From NCBI GenBank assembly GCA_964502735.1, contig CAZCYD010000010.1, positions 1 through 64,000 of the forward strand: a DNA stretch of 64,000 nt, written 5' to 3'. Below the pieces are notes generated by a model that was not told where the DNA came from, made no database searches, and saw only the letters and a list, made by a program, of their open reading frames with translations. The position numbers were made by a program, and so were the translations under genes. Source of the DNA: JACKAN01 sp964502735. Its GTDB lineage: Bacteria; Bdellovibrionota; Bdellovibrionia; Bdellovibrionales; UBA1609. Below, in pieces: positions 25,886 through 34,187 of this stretch (the stretch's first letter is position 1; every line of letters starts with the position of its first letter).

Positions 25886-26257
25886 TTATTTCTGGCCTTT
25901 GAGTTGAGTTTTAATTCTGGATGGAGAAAAGTCATAGGCGTATCCAGTGTAGAAATCAATAGCTACTCCTATTGGAAAACCGACAATAAAAACAAGATTT
26001 CCCCAAATCCAAGGGTCAAAAGATTTGCCATTGATTCTATACTCTTGTGGTTTAAACCCCTCTTTAGATATTTGAAGTTGAAAGCTTCGTCCTCTTTCTA
26101 ACTCTAAGTGGCATGGGGTGTGGCAGATCTGGCCATTATTGACTGTAACTTTAGCTCCAGAGGGTTCGGTATCAATTTGAATTTCCTCCCATTCCTCCTT
26201 CATGACAGTGGCGCAGGCAGTTTGAAGTAAAAATAAAATCATAATTATAATCTTCAT
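25886..26257 (-). CDS. PEGA-domain lipoprotein
   Basis: The 123-residue precursor has a short signal peptide ending LLQTAC, a slightly unusual lipobox, so a lipid-anchored form is likely. It is followed by a PEGA domain (about 28-80): IQIDTEPSGAKVTVNNGQ, CHTPCHLELERGRSFQLQ and SKEGFKPQ. The last 40 residues contain a hydrophobic segment around IWGNLVFIVGFPIGVAID. PEGA domains are carbohydrate- or wall-associated surface modules. The gene precedes greB by 7 nt. Confidence 0.8.
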   Translation of the reverse strand: MKIIIMILFLLQTACATVMKEEWEEIQIDTEPSGAKVTVNNGQICHTPCHLELERGRSFQLQISKEGFKPQEYRINGKSFDPWIWGNLVFIVGFPIGVAIDFYTGYAYDFSPSRIKTQLKGQK

Positions 26258-26319
26258 TGGTAACCTTTAGCGTAGTGCAAATTCTGAATTTAGTTTAGCA
26301 AATCTATCAAGAAAGTGGG

Positions 26320-26538
26320 CTAAGATTCTTGGGGTAGATCTTCGGGCTTAATTCCGAGTTCTTGTAAAAAATCATCAGGAGTGCCAAGAACCTTAAATGA
26401 ATAGCCATTTACGTAGAGCTTTATAGAAGGATCTAGCCCTCCCTTTCCGGGTATAACTTCAATTGCACTCACATGATCTTTTTTAATCAGTACTTGTGTG
26501 TGATCTGTTGTTTTGGCTCTAAAAAATATTTGATTCAT
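26320..26538 (-). CDS. Small conserved-looking 72-residue protein
   Basis: Unrecognised. A compact, soluble-looking protein with alternating strands (VLIKKDHVSAIEVIPG, IKLYVNGYSFKVLG) and an acidic tail. It has no signal peptide. It sits between the AGCS symporter gene (34 nt upstream) and the PEGA lipoprotein gene on the same strand. Composition and codon use look coding. Confidence 0.6.
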   Translation of the reverse strand: MNQIFFRAKTTDHTQVLIKKDHVSAIEVIPGKGGLDPSIKLYVNGYSFKVLGTPDDFLQELGIKPEDLPQES

Positions 26539-26572
26539 AATCTACTTCCTCTGGCTGTCTTAGTTCTTTATT

Positions 26573-27997
26573 TCATTGTTTGAGTTCTTTGTCGAAGACC
26601 CCGGCCTCTAAGCGGTGAAAGTAATCCTGGGTTGCGCTTCTTAACTTTGGAAACAACAGCCAAACAGCTGTCAGATTAGGTATTACCATCAAACCTAACA
26701 TCATGTCTGAGAAGTCTAACACCGGGCCAATTTTCCATATAGCTCCCATGAACCCGATGATACAAAACATAACCTTATAAGTGAACACATTAGTTTTGGT
26801 TTTCTCAGGTTTTGAGACAAAATCAACCATTGTCTCACCATAGTAGGACCAACTTAGAAGAGTCGAATAACCAAAAAGAAGAACGGCAAAGGGAATAAAA
26901 TAGGTTCCAAACCCAGGTATTATGGAGTCAAAAGCCGCTGCCGTAAGTTCAACTCCATTTAGGTCTGTAGTTATCCATACCCCAGAAATAAGGATCACAA
27001 GTGCGGTCATGGTGCATATAACTACGGTGTCAATAAAAGGTTCGAGTAAGGCCACTAAGCCCTCTCGGATGGGCTCTTTGGTTGCTGCGGCCGCATGAGC
27101 AATGGGAGCCGAGCCTAGTCCGGCTTCATTAGAAAAACAGGCCCTTCGAACCCCTTGTCGGATAACTTGATCGAGAGCAATTTTAATAGTTCCACCAGCG
27201 GCTCCTCCGGCAATCGCTGTGCCATTAAAAGCATCGTGAAAAATGGAGTAGAGTAAGGCTCCCACTTGATCGTAATTGAGGGTAATGACTATAAGTGCCC
27301 CCAGAACATATATGCCCCCCATAAAAGGAACGAGTCGGGAGGTCACTTTTCCAATTCTCTTAATTCCTCCCAAGATTACAGCCCCAGTTAAAACAGATAG
27401 ACAAAGTCCCGTTAACCAAATGGGAATGGCAAATCCAGAGTTTAAAATGCTGGCAACCTGATTGGTCTGAAACATGTTTCCGGCACCAAATGTAGCTGAA
27501 ATTAAACAAATACAGAACATGATGGCCAGGGGACGATATTTTGGTCCCAATCCGTTAACGATGTAGTACATGGGGCCTCCGTAAACTTGCCCCCCCTTTC
27601 CAATTTTTCTATACATAACAGACAGACTGCACTCGGCGTATTTTGTAGCCATGCCGACTAGGCCAGTCATAATCATCCAAAGTACGGCTCCAGGTCCTCC
27701 AGCTTTTACGGCAAAGGCAACCCCAGCAATATTGCCTAGGCCGACAGTCGCCGATAGTGCTGTTGTCAGAGCTTGGAAGTGTGAAATTTCCCCTGGATCA
27801 TTTGGGTCATCATAGTCACCACGCAAGATGCGGAAAGAATGGGTGAGGCCCCTAAATTGAATAAAGCCTAACGACACTGTAAAAAAAAGACCAGACCCTA
27901 CCAATAAAACAACTAAGGGCATACCCCAAACGTAGCTTACGGCTTCTGCGAGTCCCATTTCTATCGTTGTGGCCATTGCGTGAAAATTAAATTCCAA
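26573..27997 (-). CDS. AGCS family sodium:alanine/glycine symporter
   Basis: A 474-residue inner-membrane transporter with about eleven hydrophobic segments. The AGCS landmarks are FQALTTALSATVGLGNIAGVAFAV, the GGPGAVLWMIMTGLVGMATKY segment (given here as two overlapping parts in the sequence), GGPMYYI, and RRACFSNEAGLGSAPIAHAAA. It couples Na+ or H+ entry to small neutral amino-acid uptake. Amino-acid import suits a heterotroph or predator living on protein. No regulatory element is visible. Confidence 0.93.
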   Translation of the reverse strand: MEFNFHAMATTIEMGLAEAVSYVWGMPLVVLLVGSGLFFTVSLGFIQFRGLTHSFRILRGDYDDPNDPGEISHFQALTTALSATVGLGNIAGVAFAVKAGGPGAVLWMIMTGLVGMATKYAECSLSVMYRKIGKGGQVYGGPMYYIVNGLGPKYRPLAIMFCICLISATFGAGNMFQTNQVASILNSGFAIPIWLTGLCLSVLTGAVILGGIKRIGKVTSRLVPFMGGIYVLGALIVITLNYDQVGALLYSIFHDAFNGTAIAGGAAGGTIKIALDQVIRQGVRRACFSNEAGLGSAPIAHAAAATKEPIREGLVALLEPFIDTVVICTMTALVILISGVWITTDLNGVELTAAAFDSIIPGFGTYFIPFAVLLFGYSTLLSWSYYGETMVDFVSKPEKTKTNVFTYKVMFCIIGFMGAIWKIGPVLDFSDMMLGLMVIPNLTAVWLLFPKLRSATQDYFHRLEAGVFDKELKQ

Positions 27998-28335
27998 TAT
28001 TATCCCCTCTTACTTTTAAATCTGTAGAAACTTCAAGAGTGTGCCAAAAAAGAACTGGTTGAGGGGCTTTGTTAACGAGGCTCCAAAACCAGGTTCGCAA
28101 TCACTTTTTTCTTTATGAAAATCACCTAGTTAGAATTGGAAAACTATCAAGAATCGTGTCAAATGCAAAGGCAAGAGGGTATTTATTACATATTGCGAAA
28201 ATTAGATGCAGCGCGTATACAATTAAGCTATTCGCGAGTCCTCGAAAAAAAACGTGGACATAATTCTAACAATAATCTCATATTGTTCGGGATTTAACTT
28301 TCTTATGTAGAGGATTAATTAACAGGAGGTGCCAG
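27998..28335. other. Intergenic region between divergent symporter and OMP genes
   Basis: This 338-nt region holds the promoters of the leftward AGCS gene and the rightward OMP gene. An open frame at 28069-28263 has no ribosome site and an arginine/lysine-heavy, unconvincing product. I see no RNA fold or repeat. Confidence 0.5.
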
Positions 28336-29349
28336 TTGGCTTTTCATAAATTAGTAGTTTTACTGTCTGCGTTGGGATTATGCTTTTCGTTGCAGACCTA
28401 TGCGGATGAATCTTCAGATTCTAAGTCTCAGACAACTATGAAGTTGGAAGATGTTAAACAAGATAAAGTTGAGGACATTGATCAAGAAATCACAAATAGA
28501 AAAATGAGAACTGATGCAGGTTCAAAATCAAAGTACTCTTTGAGCACATTTTTAAACTATTCAGGTGGAGCTATTAAGGAGCCTTTTTCGAAAGATCGCC
28601 CTAATCTTAATAATGACCCTGTAGCCGAAGTAGTATTGATGACAGGAAGTTTTAATGGTCGTTATAGAATTGATGCTAAACAAAGTCTCACGGCGGGAAT
28701 AGGCGTTTCAATGATTCAGCCTTTCCACTCTCCAGACAGTGGGCAAGGCCACAGTGATTATATTGATAAAGGCGAACTTGTAGATCCTCGTATTGGTTAC
28801 AATTATGTGACAAAGCTGGGAAATCTCCAAATGATTAATACAGTTGATGCCTATTACTACACAAACCAAAGAAGCACAGAAATCAACACTCACAGTGCAT
28901 TGTGGGTGGGAACGACTCTTTTAGGTTCGTTGGGCAACAGCGGTAAATTACAAATCGGATTGGCTTCATACGTAAGCTACACTCACTTTGACTCAGACAC
29001 CGCAGTTCTTAAGAGGGGACCGCGAGCTGGTCAGTTGGCTGACGTTAGGGGATCACAGGCGGATTACGGATTGTGGCTCTATCCCTTTGTTGAGTACGTG
29101 ATTAACGACACATTGAACTTCAGAACAGTATTCAGACAAATGCAATTTTATCACCTTCGCAGTGATGAAGCTGGCAAGCTAAATCGTTTAGCGGGCAATC
29201 AGTCTGTGGGTATCGGAATTTCTGTAAGCCGTGACGTTTTCTTGTATCCAAACTTTCAGTTCTCTACTGAAAACCTAGACAGAAACTTCTTTAATAACTT
29301 TACAACAGCATCTACTATTGGGATGTCTGCAACAATCAATATGTTCTAA
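28336..29349 (+). CDS. Exported outer-membrane beta-barrel protein
   Basis: TTG start at 28336 preceded by a strong ACAGGAGGTG site. The 337-residue product has a signal peptide (VVLLSALGLCFSLQTYA). An acidic, lysine-rich linker (about 24-65) follows, then regular amphipathic strands to a C-terminal phenylalanine (ATINMF). The pattern fits a medium-size barrel. I do not recognise a named family. It is monocistronic, with a strong terminator about 95 nt downstream, and the strong ribosome site suggests abundant expression. Confidence 0.75.
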   Translation: MAFHKLVVLLSALGLCFSLQTYADESSDSKSQTTMKLEDVKQDKVEDIDQEITNRKMRTDAGSKSKYSLSTFLNYSGGAIKEPFSKDRPNLNNDPVAEVVLMTGSFNGRYRIDAKQSLTAGIGVSMIQPFHSPDSGQGHSDYIDKGELVDPRIGYNYVTKLGNLQMINTVDAYYYTNQRSTEINTHSALWVGTTLLGSLGNSGKLQIGLASYVSYTHFDSDTAVLKRGPRAGQLADVRGSQADYGLWLYPFVEYVINDTLNFRTVFRQMQFYHLRSDEAGKLNRLAGNQSVGIGISVSRDVFLYPNFQFSTENLDRNFFNNFTTASTIGMSATINMF

Positions 29350-29358
29350 TGACATTTT

Positions 29359-29419
29359 GTGAGCTCTTCTCATTATAAAATGAACCCAAATCCTCAGGGT
29401 TGGGTTGAAGAGTTCTCAG
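29359..29419 (+). other. Two-tier imperfect hairpin in the 3' region of the OMP mRNA
   Basis: An outer helix (GAGCTCTTC with GAAGAGTTCTC, one interruption) encloses an inner helix (AACCCAA with TTGGGTT). No U tract follows, so it is more likely an mRNA-stabilising structure ahead of the true terminator at 29445. The fold is by eye only. Confidence 0.4.
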
Positions 29420-29444
29420 GAAATAAAATTCAATGATTAAAATG

Positions 29445-29477
29445 AAAAAGAGGAAACCTCAGTTTCCTCTTTTTTTT
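29445..29477 (+). terminator. Strong intrinsic terminator
   Basis: GAGGAAAC (29450-29457) pairs perfectly with GTTTCCTC (29462-29469) around a CTCA loop. It is preceded by five A and followed by a run of T, so it can act for the OMP transcript and also in the reverse direction. Confidence 0.9.
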
Positions 29478-29635
29478 CACGAGATAGATTTTCACAAGGG
29501 AAAGGCCATTTATAGCCATCTACCAGTAAATTAAGATAGAAATCTAGACCAGAAGTTTGAACCAAAAAAGATTTGGCTTTTCAATTTAGAAAAAAAGAGT
29601 ATCTTAAGGAGATCATAGAATATCTTAAGAGGATC

Positions 29636-29983
29636 ATGTTGGTTTTCCATCGTTTTTGTGCCTCCATTTTTATTGCAACAGCCTTTTTATTGGGATCTAC
29701 GGAACTCAATTTAGGATTAACCAATAAATATCACGGACTTTCTGAGAATGTTGAATCGAGTCATTTATGGCTATCTCCTTATCTTTCTTTCTATGAAGAC
29801 GATATTTCAATAAATTTAGAGTCTGAAGAGTTTGAGATTAAGAAAGATCAGTACTTGTATTCGGAACTCTCTACTGAATATTTCGACTTAACACAGGTTT
29901 TACTTAAATCTAGTGTTGAATTGGGGAGAATTAATACATTTCCAATTTTTCAATTTTATCGCCCTCCTCCCCTCTCAGTTTAA
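29636..29983 (+). CDS. Small exported protein preceding the SulP-DabAB genes
   Basis: From ATG 29636 (AAGAGG just upstream) the 115-residue product has a signal-like segment (FCASIFIATAFLLGSTELN), an acidic middle and a C-terminus FYRPPPLSV. A longer TTG frame at 29573 lacks a ribosome site. Family not recognised. It ends 118 nt before the SulP gene on the same strand, so it may belong to the inorganic-carbon operon, but a separate unit is equally possible. Confidence 0.55.
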   Translation: MLVFHRFCASIFIATAFLLGSTELNLGLTNKYHGLSENVESSHLWLSPYLSFYEDDISINLESEEFEIKKDQYLYSELSTEYFDLTQVLLKSSVELGRINTFPIFQFYRPPPLSV

Positions 29984-30100
29984 ATCTTTTTATTTAACTA
30001 TTTAAACCATAAACAGAAATCTGTTTTCAATTCATAAGATTGCCATTTTTGGACGATTTTTTGTTTTGTCAGAATTTATCTAAAAATAAGAGAGACTTGT

Positions 30101-31699
30101 ATGAGGGATCGAGATCCATTTCAATTTAAAATATTTATGTCGAACTGGCCTAATGAGTTACGGGCTGGATTGGTAATTTTTTTAATAGCAATGCCGCTAT
30201 CTATAGGTATAGCCCTAGCATCAGGAGCGCCGGCCACGGCAGGGTTGTTGTCAGCAATTGTTGGAGGGGTATTGGGAACTTTCCTGGGTGGAGGTCATGT
30301 TATGATAGATGGGCCAGCTGCTGGCCTAATTGTCGTTATTCTAGAGGCTGTGCATGTTCTTGGTTTTCAAAAAACTTTGGCCGCAATATTTTTTTCTGGA
30401 ATTCTACAAATTGTTCTTGGCACTTTTAAAGTAGGACAGCTTGTAGGCAGTGTTCCACTTAGCGTTCTCCATGGAATGATGGCATCTATTGGAATTACCA
30501 TAATTACAAAACAAATATACGTCCTTTTCGGATCTCAGCCGGTGGCGAATGAAGAAGTTTTTTTTCAGTTTTTTCATATTCCTGAGGCTTTAACTCATTC
30601 AAATTGGATCATTTTATTTGTTGGACTTTGTTGTTTAATTGCAGTTCTAGGGGTCATGGAGCAGGAAAGAAAATGGTTGCGGTGGTTTCCAGCACCATTA
30701 GCTGCAATTGCAGTGGGTATATTTTTTGATAAGGCATTTGACTTAGAACATCTCCATACGATGTCTTTTTTTAATCGAACATTTGAAGTTGGTGAGAAAT
30801 TTCTTCTTCATGTACCAGATGCCATGTTTCAGTCTATTTCAGTTCCTGATTGGAGTGCAATGGGCAGTTACAATTTTTGGAGAATAGTAGTTACAATTTC
30901 ATTGATATCATCAATTGAATCTTTGCTGAGTTCCTACGCGGTTGACAGGATTGATCCACTTAAGCGCACCAGTAACTTGAACCGTGATCTCATTGCAAAA
31001 GGTGTTTGTAACTCAATTCTAGGATTAATAGGAGGACTTCCTATCATTACTGAGATTGTGCGCAGTAGTGCCAATGTTGAAAATGGAGCTCGGACGCGAT
31101 GGCCAAACTTTATTCATGGTCTACTTATACTGGGGTTTTTAGTGTTACTTCCTCACTATTTGAACTTAATTCCTCTTGCGGCCTTTGCGGCTATTTTGAT
31201 TGTAGTTGGCTTCAAGTTGGCACATCCACAAAATTTTCTTCATGCGAAGGAGGTGGGTTTAGATCAACTCCTTATTTTTGTTGTCACCTTGGTCGTCGCA
31301 CTTTTCACTGACATATTAATGGCTGTTTTAATGGGACTAACTTTGAAGTTTATTATGCATGCGTTCCGATCTGGAAAATTGAAATCTCTTTTTTTGGCTG
31401 AAATTCAAACACAAATCGTTGATCAAAAACTTGTGGTGAGATGGGTAGGTCCAGCTATTTTTTTTCAAATACATCGCTTAAGTAAATTACTAAAAACAAT
31501 CTCAGATAAGGAAATCGTTATAGATCTTCGTCGATCTGATCTTATCGATCACACATTTTTAGATTTTATAGAAACAAAAAAGAACGAGTTTTTATATTCA
31601 GGTCAATCTCTGAATATATTGACTTCTGAAAATCATCAAAGTAGTTCACCTCATCCCCAGAGTTCAAAGGTCTTAAATGTCGGAGGAAACAATGACTAA
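30101..31699 (+). CDS. SulP family anion transporter, probable bicarbonate permease
   Basis: SulP transporters carry sulfate, bicarbonate or dicarboxylates. The 532-residue protein has the SulP transmembrane core from about residue 15: ELRAGLVIFLIAMPLSIGIA, GTFLGGGHVMIDGPAAGLIV and a GGLPIITEIVRSSANVENGA segment. About 110 C-terminal residues form a degenerate STAS-like domain (KEIVIDLRRSDLIDHTFLDF). Its 3' end overlaps dabA by 8 nt, so it is made from the same message as DabA and DabB. That context favours bicarbonate as substrate; the sequence alone does not prove it. Confidence 0.9.
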   Translation: MRDRDPFQFKIFMSNWPNELRAGLVIFLIAMPLSIGIALASGAPATAGLLSAIVGGVLGTFLGGGHVMIDGPAAGLIVVILEAVHVLGFQKTLAAIFFSGILQIVLGTFKVGQLVGSVPLSVLHGMMASIGITIITKQIYVLFGSQPVANEEVFFQFFHIPEALTHSNWIILFVGLCCLIAVLGVMEQERKWLRWFPAPLAAIAVGIFFDKAFDLEHLHTMSFFNRTFEVGEKFLLHVPDAMFQSISVPDWSAMGSYNFWRIVVTISLISSIESLLSSYAVDRIDPLKRTSNLNRDLIAKGVCNSILGLIGGLPIITEIVRSSANVENGARTRWPNFIHGLLILGFLVLLPHYLNLIPLAAFAAILIVVGFKLAHPQNFLHAKEVGLDQLLIFVVTLVVALFTDILMAVLMGLTLKFIMHAFRSGKLKSLFLAEIQTQIVDQKLVVRWVGPAIFFQIHRLSKLLKTISDKEIVIDLRRSDLIDHTFLDFIETKKNEFLYSGQSLNILTSENHQSSSPHPQSSKVLNVGGNND

Positions 31700-34187
31700 T
31701 AAAGACATATTGAAGATTTTGGATGAAATTAAGCATCTGATGCCAGTCCAGCAGCCTCTAAAAGAATTTGTCCATCACAATACTTTGCATATGTTTCAAG
31801 ATATGGAATTTCATGCGGCACAAAGAAAGGCAAGGCGTTTATTTAGAACCCGGAACTATCTTAGTTTCGAAGAGTACTGTGACTGTATTGGTACCTCTCG
31901 TATCGATTGGGATGAGCTCCTTGTAATCATTCAAGAGAAAAAATGGACTGAAGAAGAGAAAAATCAAGTTAGGCAAATTTTAGAGAGTCGGAGAGAATCA
32001 GAAGTCTTAATTAATAAAAGTTCCATTCGAGGACTTTGGAGTGAAATATATAAAATTGATGTGGTTAGCCATGTGCAACCCATGTTATTTCGACTCCTGG
32101 CAAGTTTCTTAGACCAGGGAATTGCAGTTTTTAAAATGCCTCACACAGACGGTTCATTCTGGCAGGCAATTAAAAATATTGAATCAGAAAGTTGCATTTC
32201 TCTTTTTCGCTCAAAACGGAAAGATATTCTACGTATTTTGGATTTAGATCCCATAGATGTCATTCTCTTTTGTCTTGATAAAATAGTTGGGAATTCTAAA
32301 TTCTATTCTCAGTATCTTTTGGAAATGTGTTTGGAGCATCCCGGTTGGTCGGGAATGGTCGGAGTTATAGAGGACCATCCAAGATCTTTAAATTATAAAC
32401 GTGAAATTAAATTTGTGGAGGTAGTGGCTTTAGAACTTGTTTTTGAGCTTGATTTTGCATGGAGTGAGATTAAAAAAGGGTTTGCCCCACTTTGTATGTA
32501 CTATAACCCCTCGCCACTCTCTGAAGAGGTAACTGTCCATGAATTGGTCTTAGAAGCTTTACAGGAGGCTTACGAGTGGACCTATTTTCGTCAAGCGCTA
32601 GCCATGCTGATACAGAGGGAATTACCTCTTAATTTAAAGATTCCGAGCCCCCCCCTCGTTAAGTATCAGGTGATGACCTGTATAGATGACAGGTCCTGTT
32701 CGCTTCGTAGGCATTTAGAGGACCTAAGTGAGAGGATTGAGACCTTTGGTACTGCTGGTTTTTTCGGGTTAGAATTTTACTACCAAGAAGGTGGAACGCG
32801 TTGGCCTAGCAAACTTTGTCCTCCAACGATTCAGCCAGACGTTCTTATAAAGGAAAATCTCAATACAAAAAAAAATAAATTTGATCCATTGCTTGCGGGC
32901 ACTTCCCAAACTTTTTTTGGCGGCTGGATTAGCTCTTATCTACTGGGGGTTTGGTCGGGAATTAGATTGGTAATGAGTGTATTTAATCCCAAGATTAACA
33001 CAGCTACATCATCCTCCTTAATTCATTCTAGTGAATCCTCTGAGTTTAAGTACCTAAAAACAAGCGATGTTAGAGAGAATGGTTTGCAAGTCGGATTTCA
33101 GCATTACGAAATGGCTGAACGTATAGCTAGGACATTAAAGTCTATAGGAATTAAAGAGTTTTCTCCGATAGTTCTCATTTTAGGCCATGGTTCCACCACA
33201 ACAAATAATCCTCATTTTGCCGCCTACAATTGTGGGGCCTGTTCGGGGCGTCCAGGGTCTATAAATGCAAGGTTGTTCGCTACTATGGCAAACCTGCCTG
33301 AAGTTAGAGAATTACTAAAAGATCAAGGGGTCGAGATTCCCATGGGAACTACATTTATATCTGGGATTCACGACACCACAAGAGATGAAGTTAAATTTTT
33401 CGTTCCGACAGGGGTGAGCAAAGAAGTGAGTAGCTACATAAAGGAGTTGCATAGTCTTTTCTTGAAAGCACTTGAGCGAAATGCAAAAGAACGAACAAAG
33501 CGATTTGATTCAATTTCTTCAGAAGTTTCTGCTGAAAAAGCTCATCTTCACGTTGTTCAGCGTTCTGTATCTATTTGCGAAACCCGTCCGGAGCTTAATC
33601 ATGCTTCAAATTGCATGGCCATTATTGGAAGGCGACAATTGACAAAAAATATATTTTTGGATCGGCGTGCATTTTTGAACTCCTATGATCCTTATAAGGA
33701 TGGAAATGGAGAGATACTTTCTCAAATTTTGTCAGCTGTAATACCCGTCTGTGGGGGGATAAATCTAGAGTATTATTTTTCTAGGGTTGACAATCAGTTC
33801 TTTGGTGCGGGTACCAAGTTGCCACACAATGTTGTAGGTCTTATTGGCGTTTCAAATGGAACAGAAGGGGACTTAAAAACAGGTTTGCCATATCAGATGA
33901 TTGATTTACACGAGCCTATGCGTTTAATGGTAGTGGTAGAGCAAACTCCAGAGATTATTAAAAGAGCTTTGTCTCAAGTGCCTCAAATTTCTAATTGGGT
34001 CAATAACAACTGGATCCACCTTATAAGTTTACATCCAGAATCAAAAAAAATTCAAATTTTTCGAGAAACTACCTTCAGTCCGATTGATATTGAAAATAGA
34101 ACGGAATCACTCAAAATATTTTTTGAAAACAAGGGTGGATGTTTAATTGAAGAGGTTGAAGCTCAATATTTGAGGAAAAGATTATGA
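31692..34187 (+). CDS. dabA: DabA, DUF2309 inorganic-carbon transporter subunit
   Basis: DabA is the cytoplasmic zinc subunit of the DAB dissolved-inorganic-carbon pump. It is a beta-carbonic-anhydrase-like protein thought to make bicarbonate from CO2 vectorially with energy from DabB. From the ATG at 31692 (GGAGGA at 31682-31687) it has 831 residues. The four zinc-site residues are present: C330 and D332 in MTCIDDRSC, H499 in LGHGSTTTNN, and C514 in AAYNCGACSG. The last two are spaced 15 apart, as in the characterised enzyme. The upstream ATG at 31677 would add five residues but overlaps the ribosome site. Its stop overlaps the dabB start (ATGA). Confidence 0.95.
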   Translation: MTNKDILKILDEIKHLMPVQQPLKEFVHHNTLHMFQDMEFHAAQRKARRLFRTRNYLSFEEYCDCIGTSRIDWDELLVIIQEKKWTEEEKNQVRQILESRRESEVLINKSSIRGLWSEIYKIDVVSHVQPMLFRLLASFLDQGIAVFKMPHTDGSFWQAIKNIESESCISLFRSKRKDILRILDLDPIDVILFCLDKIVGNSKFYSQYLLEMCLEHPGWSGMVGVIEDHPRSLNYKREIKFVEVVALELVFELDFAWSEIKKGFAPLCMYYNPSPLSEEVTVHELVLEALQEAYEWTYFRQALAMLIQRELPLNLKIPSPPLVKYQVMTCIDDRSCSLRRHLEDLSERIETFGTAGFFGLEFYYQEGGTRWPSKLCPPTIQPDVLIKENLNTKKNKFDPLLAGTSQTFFGGWISSYLLGVWSGIRLVMSVFNPKINTATSSSLIHSSESSEFKYLKTSDVRENGLQVGFQHYEMAERIARTLKSIGIKEFSPIVLILGHGSTTTNNPHFAAYNCGACSGRPGSINARLFATMANLPEVRELLKDQGVEIPMGTTFISGIHDTTRDEVKFFVPTGVSKEVSSYIKELHSLFLKALERNAKERTKRFDSISSEVSAEKAHLHVVQRSVSICETRPELNHASNCMAIIGRRQLTKNIFLDRRAFLNSYDPYKDGNGEILSQILSAVIPVCGGINLEYYFSRVDNQFFGAGTKLPHNVVGLIGVSNGTEGDLKTGLPYQMIDLHEPMRLMVVVEQTPEIIKRALSQVPQISNWVNNNWIHLISLHPESKKIQIFRETTFSPIDIENRTESLKIFFENKGGCLIEEVEAQYLRKRL

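Noticed and set aside
28069..28263. 64-codon open frame upstream of the OMP gene
   Set aside because: No ribosome site, atypical Arg/Lys-heavy composition, and it sits where the divergent promoters must lie.
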